In this document: piece after piece, positions 49,135 through 59,235 of the stretch | How positions within the stretch are numbered: the first letter of the stretch is position 1 | Layout of the letters: the number at the start of each line of letters is the position of its first letter | Origin: Paulinella micropora | Taxonomy: Eukaryota; Cercozoa; Imbricatea; Euglyphida; Paulinellidae | Direction of reading: 5' to 3' | NCBI GenBank assembly: GCA_019918135.1 | Contig: WBZZ01000016.1 | Coordinates: 1 to 64,000 of the forward strand | DNA: 64,000 nt | Made by a program: the position numbers and the translations under genes | The notes under the pieces: model-generated | What the model saw: only the letters and a program-made list of their open reading frames with translations | Database searches by the model: none | What the model was told of the DNA's origin: nothing

Positions 49135-50500
49135 GCTGATTTTTGTACACCGGCGAAGCGCGCCCCTGCTCCTCCTTCCCTGCCTCTCCCCTCTGCAAGG
49201 ATATGCGGAAATATCTGCGGGAATATGAAAAGTGGAAAGCAACAATTTTTTTTGGAACGCGTTTGCACGCGCTCTGAGGAGGGACGAGGGGAGGGGGAGG
49301 AATAAGCAGAGGACAAATGTGAGAGGGGCGACGAAAGTGACAGGGAAGGGCTACAACAGGTCTTCCTCACGGCGGCCCAGCCGAGCGTCTGTGTGGGATT
49401 TCCTTTTTGCGCAAGTAGATTTCTGCGCCAAATTGGCGCTTACGGCTGTTTCCCCGGGAAGGCTAAAACGTATTGCCCGGCTGGACCCTGCCGGACGCAC
49501 CTACCTCCGGACGGCGCAATTTGACGCCAAATTTAGCTGGGGCCGTCCCGGAGGCTAGCAGAGAAATCGGACGTTTTCCCGCGGGGGAGAAACCCCGCGG
49601 GCCTTTTACTCGCACGAAAATGTTTTTTGGCCCTCTCACCTTCCCCAGAGGCAGGGAGGTGCAGAGCAAAGGGGAGCGGGGCGACAAAGGTGAGAGGGGC
49701 GGCGAAGGTGAGAGGGGCGACGAAGGTGAGAGGGGCGACGAAAGTGAGAGGGGCGACGAGGGTGAGAGGGGCGACGAAAGTGAGAGGGGCGACGAGGGTG
49801 AGAGGGAAGGGGAGGACGTCTTCCTCTCGGCGGCCCAGCCGCGCGTCTGTGTGTGATTTTCTTTTTGCGCAAGTAGATTTTGGCGCCAAATTGGCGCTTA
49901 CGGCCGTTTCCCCGGGAAGGCTAAGACGTACTGCCCAACTAAACCGTATCACGCACCCTACCTCCGGACGGCACAATTTGGCGCCAAATTTAGCTGGGGC
50001 CGTTCCGGAGGCTAGCAGAGAAATCGGACGTTTTCCCGCGGGGGGAAACCCGCGGGCCTTTTACTCGCACAAAAATGTTTTTCGGCCTTCTCACCTTCCC
50101 TAGAGGCAGGGAGGTGCAGAGCAAAGGGGAGCGGGGCGACAAAGGTGAGAGGGGCGACGAAAGTGAGAGGGACGACGAAAGTGAGAGGGGCGACGAAGGT
50201 GAGAGGGGCGACGAAAGTGAGAGGGGCGACGAGAGTGAGAGGGAAGGAGGAGGACGTCTTTCTCACGGCGGCCCAGCCGAGCGTCTGTGTGTGATTTTTT
50301 TTTGCGCAAGTAGATTTTGGCGCCAAATTTGCGCTTACTGCTGTTTCCCCGGGAAGGTTAAGACGTACTGCCCGGCTGGACCCTGCCGGACGCACCCTAC
50401 CTCCGGACGGCACAATCTGGCGCCAGATTTAGCTGGGGCCGTTCCGGAGGCTATCAGAGAAATCGGACGTTTTCGGGGAAGGCAAAGGGAAGGGGGAAGA
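49135..50500. repeat. E2F-like palindrome cluster IV (three units)
   Basis: Exact palindromes at 49879, 49977 and 50316; variants at about 49419 and 49519; and TCTGGCGCCAGA at 50416-50427, in which both arms are changed symmetrically. Minisatellites at 49315-49350, 49672-49808 and 50128-50245. Ends with the segment duplicated at 12235-12500. Confidence 0.8.
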
Positions 50501-52849
50501 GAGAGTAAGAGGGGATGATAGAAGAAAAGGGAAAGTGAGAGGGAAGGAAGAAGAAACAGGGAAGGGGGGGGGGGAGGAAGACGGGATGATCCCAATACCC
50601 GTCAGAGAACTACTGGGAGAGAGAGGGGCGAGGGAGAGCCTGCCGGACCCCCCAATCCATGCACTTGTCTGAGAACGAGCAGCACACCCCTTCCTTCCTC
50701 GTGCATTTTTTCTAGAAGAAGGAGCATTGCGAGTGCTGTACAATCGAGTTTGCAAAAAAAAAGAAAAAATTCTTTTAATTAATAAAAGCTTTTGTACCGA
50801 AGTCAGCCTGTTTGGCGCGTGCTGAAGAACACAGCTCGATGTTATCTGGAGAAAACACGTCTAAATCTTTTGTACTCTAGGCACAGCAGAGAGGGGCCCG
50901 CGCCAAGAAAAATGTAAAATATGCTGAATTACAGCTCGACAAAGTCTTACACTTGACACTGAAAATTAGGAGATGCAGAGAATTTACGCTGAACTAAAGC
51001 TCGACAAGGCAGCACACTTGGGGCACTGAAAACTAGGAGCGGAGCACCGTGCTCCAGCACAACCCTGCGACGAATGGATGGGCGGTGGTCAATGTGCTAG
51101 GAAGTTATGGGAGCCCACAGCTTGGGAAGGGGGGGGGGGGGCGCCCCCCCGTTTCCTTTTTCTTCTTCCCTCCCCCCCTGAGCCCCCTGAGCCCGGGGGG
51201 CTCAAAGAACAGGGCAAGGGCAAGGGGGGAGGGGGAGAGCGCAGAAGCTACCAAAAAAATGAAACGCCTTAAATAAGCCCCCCCCTCCCACCCCCCCTCT
51301 CCCTTGCCGAGACTTTTTGAATAAAAAAATCCTTGACAAAGTTTTAATCTTGGCACTGAGGGAGAGGAGAGGGAGAGGAGAAGTTGGCGAAAAGATGCTT
51401 GGATACAAAAGGGGGGGGGCGCCAAGAAGGTACAATTTACGCTGAATTAAAGCCGAACGGTCTTACACTTGACGCTGAACTAAAGCTCGACAAGGCATTA
51501 CACTTGACACTTGCAACGGCACCCTCAGGCTGCCGCAGCATCCGGCCCACTCGACGGTCTTACACTCTGGCACTGAAAACTAAGAGCAGAGCACCGTGCT
51601 CCAGCACGACCCTGCGGCGAATGGATGGTCAATGATCAATGTGCCAGGAAGACAAAAGCCTCACTACCCCGATGGCGTCCTGTCTGTGCCATGGCTCGGC
51701 CACCGTGCGCAAGGTCAGAAAATTATGAAAAAAGGAAACACAAATCTTTTTGCCCGACAACAAAGGAAACAGACGGGGGAAAGAGGGGGGAGGGAGCACT
51801 CTCCTCCCCTTCCCCCCTCCCCTTCCTCTTCCTCTCTTTCCCCCCTTGCTCTTCTTCGCCCCCTCCCCTTGCCCGTCTGAGAATCGGAATCGGGAGCGGG
51901 AGAAGGGAGGGTAGGGGCGCGCTAAGAATGTACAAGAAAAAACCATGCGAAAAAAATCACTGACAAAATTTCAATCCTGGCACTGAGAACTAGGAGAGGG
52001 AGAGGGAAGGGGGGGAGGGGGGCCGCGCCTAGAAAATGTCAATCCTTTATATTAAAGCTCGACAAGGCATTACACTTGACACTTACAACGGCACCCCTCA
52101 GGCTGCCGCAGCATCCGGCCCACTTCACGTTTTTGCGGTAGCCTATGTTAGAACCCCGGCCGGCACCGTCTGTGCTCTGCTCGCGCGCCAAGAGAGCACA
52201 AAAAAGAATACGCTGAATTAAAGCTCGACGGCGTCTTGTCCGTGCCATAGCTCGCCCACCGTGCGCAGGGTCAGAAAAATATTAAAAGAGGGAAGGGGGA
52301 AAGCGCCCGGCATGAGGGGAGGGGATTAGTGGATGCGTTTTATGTATTTATTTCTTTTGTAGCTTCTGAGCCCTTTCCCTCCCCCCTCTCTCCTGTTCCT
52401 GCGCCCAGGGGCTCAAGGAGCAGGGGGGAGGGGGAGGGTGGCAGAAAGGATCTGAGGATACAAGGAAAGGGAGTGTACCCCGCCATAGGGCAAGGCATTA
52501 CACTTGACACTTGCAACGGCACCCTCAGGCTGCCGCAGCATCCGGCCCTCTCGACGGTCTTACACTCGGGCACTGAAAACTAGGAGCAGAGCACCGTGCT
52601 CCAGCACGACCCTGTGGCGAATGGATGGGCGGTGGTTAATGTGCTAGGAAGTTTTGGGAGCCTACAGGCGGGAGAGAGGGGGGGGGCGCCCCCCTCCTCC
52701 CCTTTTCTCTCCCCTCCCCCCTGAGCCCGGGGGGCTCAAAGAATAGGGGAAGGGCAAGGGGGGAGAGAGAAAGCGCAGAAGCTACCAAAAAAATATATGA
52801 AACGCCTCAACTGAGCCTCCCCCCAATGCCGGGGCCGGGCCCTTCCCCC
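50501..52849. repeat. repeat mosaic
   Basis: Rest of the duplicated segment (to about 50725), an AT patch TTTTAATTAATAAAAGC (50773), A modules (about 50925, 50990, 51435, 52210), B modules (about 51325, 51955), H modules (about 51508, 52078, 52507), D modules (51585-51730, 52590-52650), C hairpins (51177-51210), G modules (51238, 52328, 52776) and G-tract/C-tract palindromes (51128-51150, 52678-52695). No gene. Confidence 0.65.
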
Positions 52850-53596
52850 TTGTCGAGACTCCGGCTGAAGTTCCGGCGGATTTTTGGGTACTTTCTTGAT
52901 GGCGCTTTTAGCGAAGGAAGCTTGGCGGTCTGTGCATGTGATATGGCTGAAAAAGGCAGCGTTTCCAGGCTTTTCTGGCAATACTGCCCTTTTCGGCCAT
53001 ATCATGCCAGGCGCACACATGCGCAAAATTTGGCGACAAATTTTGTGCAAAAAAAAGAGAGAAAGAGAAAAATCTTCTTGCCGGAAAAAAGGGGAGGGGG
53101 GAACGGAGGGAAGAGGGGAGAGGGAGGGAAGAGGGAAGAAAGAGGGAAGAGGGAAGAAAGAGGGAAGAGGGAGGGAAGAGGGACGAGGGAGGGGAGAGGG
53201 AGGAAAACCCTCCCCTCCCCCCTCCCCCGTTCGTTTGTTTAAAGGGGAAGAGAGAGGGAGGGGGGAGAGAGAGAGGGGCGCCCCCGTTCTCTTCCTTTCC
53301 CCCTTCTCTCCCCCCTCCCCCTTATCTTCCCGTTCCCTCTTATCTTCCCGCTCCCTCTTATCTTCCCGCTCCCTCCTCCCTCCGAAGGGGGAGGGAGTGC
53401 GCAAGACATTTGCGCAGAAAAAAAAAATTGGCGCGCGGTTTTTTCCGCGGGAAAACTACCGCTAAAACCCCACGGAAAGAGACCAGAATGGCCCCCTGCT
53501 AAATTTGGCGCTAAGTTTTGCACGACTATGATACTACCGGAAAAGGCAGTGCTTCTAGGTTGTTTCGTAGAACTGCCTTTTTTCAGCTCTATCGCT
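52850..53596 (+). repeat. element F, copy 3 (longest)
   Basis: Same order as copy 2. The left hairpin spans 52940-53003 with arms GATATGGCTGAAAAAGGCAG and CTGCCCTTTTCGGCCATATC. The interior contains GTTCGTTTGTTTAAAGGGG, flanked by GA-rich then CT-rich strands. The right part has TTTTTTCCGCGGGAAAAC and the right hairpin near 53535-53590. Confidence 0.8.
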
Positions 53597-55407
53597 AAGA
53601 ATTTAGAAAAATTTAATTAAAAAAAATCCCTGACAAGGTTTTAATCTTGGCACTGAAAAAGGGGCGCGCCAAGAATGTATGAATTTACGCTGAATTAAAG
53701 CTCGACAAAGTCTTACACTTGACACTTGCAACGGCACCTCAGGCTGCCGCAGCATCCGACCCACTCGACGGTCTTACACTTGGGCACTGAAAACTAGGAG
53801 CGGAGCACAGTGCTCCAGCACGACCTTGCGGCGAATGGATGGGCGGTGGTTATGTGTGCTAGGAGGACAAGAGCCCTCACTTACCCCGACGGCGTCCTGT
53901 CCGTGCCATAGCCCCGCCACCATGCGCAAGGCCAGAAAAATATGAAAAGAGGGGGGCGCGCTTCGCCGGTGTAAAAAAAATCAATAAAAAGAAATCCTTG
54001 ACAAAGTTTTAATCTTTGGCACTGCAAACTAAGAGAGGAAGAGGCCGGGAAGGATCTATTTTTCCCCTCCCCCCGTCGGTAAGAGGGAAGGGGGAGGTGG
54101 CAGAAAGGATTGGTGGATACAGGTGGGTGGGGTGCCCCTGCCATGGACTCAGTGGAATCTGCTTAGTTTTTGTTGCAATTCCGCCCCCCTGCTCTTTGAG
54201 CCCCCCGGGCTTAGAGGGAGCTTAGTGAAGGCGTTGCATGTATTTATTTCTTTTGTAGCTTCTGCGCCTTTTCCTTTCCCCCCGGACTCGGGGGGCGCCA
54301 AGAGAGTGCGAAAAAGAATACACTGAATCAAAGCTCGACGATCTTACACTTGGGGGCACTGAAAATTAGAAGCGGGGCACCGTGCTCAAGCACGACCCTG
54401 CGGCGAATGGATGGATGGGCGGTGGTCATGTGTGCTAGGAGAACAAGGGCCCACAACCCCGACGGCGTCCTGTCCGTGCCATGGCTCGGCCACCGTGCGC
54501 AAGGTCAGAAAATATGAAAAGATCTGCGGAATTTTTTTTTGCCTGACAACAAAGGGAACAGACGGGGGAGGAGAGAGGGGGAGGGAGGGAGGAAGAGGAA
54601 GGGGGGAAAAGGGGGCAGGGTGTGCTTTCCCCTGTCCCCCTCTCTCGTCCCTCTGCTTCCCTTAGCCCCTGCTACCCCCCCCCCCTCTCTTCATCCCTTG
54701 TTTGCGCGTGCAAACGCGTTCCAAAAAAGATTTTCTTTTCCACTTTTCATATTTTCGCAGATATTTCTGCAGATCTTGCAGAAAGAAGAGGCAGGGAAGG
54801 AGGAAAGCACGAATTGTCGGGAGTGGCAAGTGGGAGGAGGATGCACGAGTTGTCGGGAGTGGCAGTGGGAAGGGAGGGGGGAGCAGGGGCGCGCCAAGAA
54901 GATGTAATTTACGCTGAATTAAAGCTCGACAAGGTATTACACTTGGCGCTGAATTCTAGGAGAGGAGAGGGAAGAAGCATGGGGGAGTAAGGCGCCAAGA
55001 AAGTGCAAGAAAAGTCCACGCTGAATTAAAACTCGACAAAGTCTTACACTTGACACTTGCAACGGTACCCTCAGGCTGCCGCAGCATCCGGCCCACTCGA
55101 CTGTCTTTACACTTGGGCACTGAAAACTAGAAGCGGGGGCACCGTGCTCCAGCACGACCCTACGGCGGATGGATGGGCAGTGGTCAATGTGCTAGGAAGT
55201 TTTGGGAGCCCACAGGCGGGAGGGAGGGGGGGGGGCGCCCCCCTCCTCCCCCTTTTTTTTCTCCCCTCCCTCCTGAGCCCCCTGAGCCCGGGGGGCTCAA
55301 AGAACAGGGGAAGGGCAAGGGGGAAGGGGGAGAGCGCAGAAGCTACCAAAAGAATAGATGAAACGCCTCAACTGAGCCTCCCCCCAATGTCGGGGCCGGG
55401 CCCTTCT
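53597..55407. repeat. repeat mosaic
   Basis: B then A module (53600-53715) directly after element F, H modules (53722, 55056), D modules (53805-53945, 54375-54530, 55140-55195), B module (54000), G modules (54224, 55334), E block (54695-54790), A modules (54325, 54915, 55020), C hairpin (55272-55304). No gene. Confidence 0.65.
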
Positions 55408-56117
55408 CCCTTGTCGAGACTCCGGCTGAAGTTCCGGCGGATTTTTTGGTGCTTTCTTGATGGCGCTTTTAGCGAAGGAGGCTTGGCGGTCTGTGTATGT
55501 GATATGGCTGAAAAAGGCAGCGTTGCCAGGCTTTTCCGGCAATACTGCACTTTTTGACCATATCATGCCAGGCGCACACATGCGCAAAATTTGGCGACAA
55601 ATTTGGTGCAAAAAAAAAGGAGAAAGAGAAAAATCCTCTTGCCGGAAAAAAGGGGAGGGGGGAACGGAGGAAAGAGGGAAGAAAGAGGGAAGAGGGAAGA
55701 AAGAGGGACGAGGGAGAGAAGAGGGACGAGGAAGGGGAAAGGGAAGAGAGAAAAAAACCCTCCCCTCCCCCCGTTCGTTTGTTTAAAGGGGAAGAGAGAG
55801 GGAGGGGGGGGGAGAGAGAGAAGAGCGCCCCCGTTCTCTTCCCCGGGGTTTTTCTTCCCCCTCCCCCTTCTCTCCCCTCTCCCCCTTATCTTCCCGCTCC
55901 CTCCTCCCTTCGAAGGAAAAAAAAGTGCGCATTTGCGCAACAACAAAAAGATTTTGGCGCGCGGGTTTTCCCGCGGGAAAACGACCGCTAAAACCCCACG
56001 GAAAGAGACCGGAACGGCCCGTTCATTTCGCGCTAAGTTTTGCACGACTGTGATACGACCGGAAAAGGCAGTGTTTCTAGGTTGTTTCGTAGAACTGCCT
56101 TTTTTCAGCTCTATCCT
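55408..56117 (+). repeat. element F, copy 4
   Basis: Same architecture. It holds the fully palindromic TTTTCCCGCGGGAAAA at 55966-55981, next to ATTTTGGCGCGCGGG. Left hairpin about 55500-55562, right hairpin about 56055-56113. Confidence 0.8.
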
Positions 56118-57896
56118 GCCCCCGAGGAGCAGAGCGGGAAAGGAGGAGGAGCGGGGGCACGCTAAGAATTTACAAGAAAAATTTAATAAAAAAAAATCCC
56201 TGACAAGGTTTTAATCTTGGCACTGAGAAGGGGGCGCACCAAGAATGTATGAATTTACGCTGAATTCAAGCTCGACGGTCTTACACTTTGAACCGAAAAC
56301 TGTGAGTGGGAGAGGGAAGGGGCAGGGGAAGGGACAGGGACGCGCTAGGAATGTACCCAAAAAAAATAATAAAAAATCCTGAACAAAGTTTTAATTCTGG
56401 CACTGAAAACTAAGACAGGGACCTAGAGGGAAACACAATTTGTCATTGCCACCGAACTGAGAGAGGGAGAGGAAAGAGGGGAGCGAGGGCCGGGGCGCGC
56501 TAAGAATTTACAAAAAATTAATAAAAAAAATCCCTGACAAGCTTTAATCTTGGCACTGAGAAGGCGCGCCAAGAATGTACGAATCTTTTCTTATTAAAGC
56601 TCGACGGCGTCCTGTCCGTGCCATAAGCTCGGCCACCGTGCGCAAAGGTCAGAAAAATATGAAAAGAGGGAGGGGAGGCGCGCTTCGCCAGTGTAAAAAA
56701 ATCACGCGAAAAAAGAAATCCTTGACAAAGTTTTAATCTTTGGCACTGAAAACTAAAAGAGGAAGGGGCCGGGGAGGATCAATCTGTCTTTCCATCCTTC
56801 CCCCCGTCGGTAAGAGGGAAGGGAGAAAGCACCCGGCATGGGGGGGGAGGGGGTTAGTGGAGGCGTTGCATGTATTTATTTCTTTTGCAGCTTCTGCGCC
56901 CTTTCCCCCCCCCCTGCTGCTTGAGCCCCCCTGGGCTCAGGGGAGGGAAGAGGGAAGGGTGGCAGAAAAGATCTGGGGATAGGGAGGAAGAGTACCCCCC
57001 CCCGCCATGGGCTCAAAGGAATCCTCTTCTTAGTTTCGTTGCAATTCTGCCCCCTGCTCTTTGAGCCCCCCGGGCTCAGGGGGGAGGTAGTAGAGGGGAG
57101 AAGAGGCCGGGGAGGAGGAAGCATGGATTGTCTTAGTCCCCGTCTGAGAATAGGGAGTGGAAGAGGGAAAAGGGAGGGTAGGGGCGCGCTTCGCCGGTGT
57201 ACAAGAAAAATCACGCGAAAAAAAATTACTGACACGATTTTAATCTTGGCACTGAGAAATAAGAGAAGGAAGGGGCGGGGGGAGGATGAAGCACGATCTG
57301 TCTTGCTTTCCCCCCTCTGTCTGAGAACGTGTACAGGGAGGGGCGGGGTGTGCTTTCCCCCTCCCCATTTCCCTGCTCCTTGAGCCCCCCTGGGCTCAGG
57401 GGAGTGGGGAGGGCAGGGTAGCAGAAAAAATCTTTTGATCAAGGGGGGGGGGGCGCCCCGGCATGAACTCAGTGGCATCCTCTTAGTTTTGTGTTTAGTT
57501 CTGCCCCCCTGCTCTTTGAACCCCCCGGGCTCAGAGGGTGGGGAAAGTAGAGGGGAAGGAAGGCACAAAACAAATCTAAAGAAGAGAGGGAAAGGGCGCC
57601 AAGAAAGTGCAAGAAAAGTCCACGCTGAATTAAAACTCGACAAAGTTAACACTTGATACTGAGAAACCAGCCCGCCGGCGCGGGCTGAGCTCTCTGAGCC
57701 CGGGGGGCTCAAAGAACAGAAAAAGGGCAAGGGTGGAGAGCGCTTCTCCCTTGCTGAGACTTTTTGGAACTTCTTCATGGCGCATTTAGCGAAGGCGGCT
57801 TGGCGGTCTGTGCATGTGATATGGCCGAAAAAGGCAGCGTCTCCAGGCTTTTCTGGCAATACTGCCTTTTTCGGCCAGCATTAATATTTTTATTTA
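56118..57896. repeat. repeat mosaic rich in B modules
   Basis: B modules near 56165, 56340, 56500, 56690 and 57200; A modules near 56260, 56580 and 57620; G module (56863-56900); C hairpins near 56925, 57060, 57375, 57510 and 57695; G-tract/C-tract palindrome (57443-57458); and a short element F left end (57746-57880). No gene. Confidence 0.65.
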
Positions 57897-58055
57897 TCAA
57901 ACCAAAGTCGTAGCTTGCCCATCATCAGATCGGAGCGCGTTTGTCCAGGAAAGTCCGCTGCAGTCATCAAACGTCTTCACCATTCTGTCCACGGTGGTCT
58001 TGGAGGCAGATGGAGCACTCCTTGGGCGACCCGGGTGCTGCAAGAAAAGCGCCCG
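57897..58055 (-). pseudogene. 3'-terminal gene remnant with AATAAA
   Basis: On the minus strand about 52 codons read naturally to TGA at 57897-57899 (APSASKTTVDRMVKTFDD, then TNALRSDDGQATTLV), immediately followed by TAAATAAAAATATT. Upstream the sequence TTTTCTTGCAG looks like a 3' splice site, so this may be a last exon. Nothing upstream continues it. Family unknown. Confidence 0.5.
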
Positions 58056-58079
58056 TGACCTGGGGCTCGGCCTTCCTCT

Positions 58080-58970
58080 CTTAGTTTTCAGTGCCGAAGA
58101 TTAAAACTTTGTCAAGTATTTCGTTTTTCGCGTGATCTTTTGCACCGGCGAAGCGCGCTCCTGCTTCTCCCCCTTCCCACTGCCACTCCCGACAATTCGT
58201 GCTTTTTCCTTCCCTGTCTTGTCCTCCTGGCACATTGACCACGGGGGCAGTACCATCCGCCGCAGGGTCGTGCTGGAGCACTGTGCTCCTCCTTCCCTGC
58301 CTCTCCCTCAGCAAGGATATGCGAAAATATCTGCGGAAATATGACAAGTGGAAAGCAACAATTTTTTTGGAACGCGTTTGCACGCGCTCTGAGGAGGGAC
58401 GAGGGGAGGGGGGAGGAATAAGCAGAGGACAAAGGTGAGAGGGGCGACGAGAGTGAGAGGGAAGGGCTACAACAGGTCTTCCTCACGCGGCCCAGCCGAG
58501 CGTCTGTGTGTGATTTTCTTTTTGCGCAAGTAGGTTTTGGCGCCAAATTCGCGCCTACGGCCGTTTCCCCGGGAAGGTTAAGACGTACTGCCCGGCTGGA
58601 CCCTGCCGGACGCACCCTACCTCCGGACGGCACAATTTGGCGCCAAATTTAGCTGGGGCCGTTCCGGAGGCTAGCAGAGAAATCGGACGTTTTCCCGCGG
58701 GGAGAAACGGTACGCTTTTTACTCGCACGAAAATGTTTTTCGGCCCTCTCACCTTCCCTAGAGGCAGGGAGGTGCAGAGCAAAGGGGAGCGGGGCGACAA
58801 AGGTGAGAGGGGCGACGAAGGTAAGAGGGGCGACGAAAGTGAGAGGGGCGACGAAAGTGAGAGGGACGACGAAAGTGAGAGGGGCGACGAAAGTGAGAGG
58901 GGCGACGAAAGTGAGAGGGACGACGAAAGTGAGAGGGGCGACGAGAGTGAGAGGGAAGGGCTACAGCTGT
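58080..58970. repeat. E2F-like palindrome cluster V
   Basis: Palindromes at 58536-58547 and 58636-58647, exactly 100 bp apart. Minisatellites at 58432-58463 and 58788-58958 (over nine 18-bp copies, the longest array). Same leading block as the other clusters. The array ends abruptly in the gene remnant at 58985. Confidence 0.8.
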
Positions 58971-58984
58971 CAGCGTGAATCGCG

Positions 58985-59125
58985 TGTTTGTATCTTCTGT
59001 AGCCCGGGCGCCAAGCTTCATTAGCTGCTAACTCTTGTGCTAAGCGTTCAACGATGCCCTGCTGTTGCGTGACCTCAATAGCCATGCTTTCTATTGCGTC
59101 GGTCACCTCTGCGGCAACAGGTAGG
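58985..59125 (-). pseudogene. coiled-coil gene remnant
   Basis: About 47 natural-looking codons (AAEVTDAIESMAIEVTQQQG, IVERLAQELAANEAWRPGYR) form a helix of coiled-coil type. The frame then continues into the 18-bp array, so the true end is lost. TTGCCGCAG at the upstream edge could be a splice acceptor. Confidence 0.45.
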
Positions 59126-59235
59126 CACACTCCTGCCAGTCGCCCAGGGCACTAGAAACGCCGCTGCGGTGGCGCTCGCGCGGACGCATCTTGAACTGTA
59201 TTATTAAAACAGACAATTGCAGCATTGTTTTTTTT

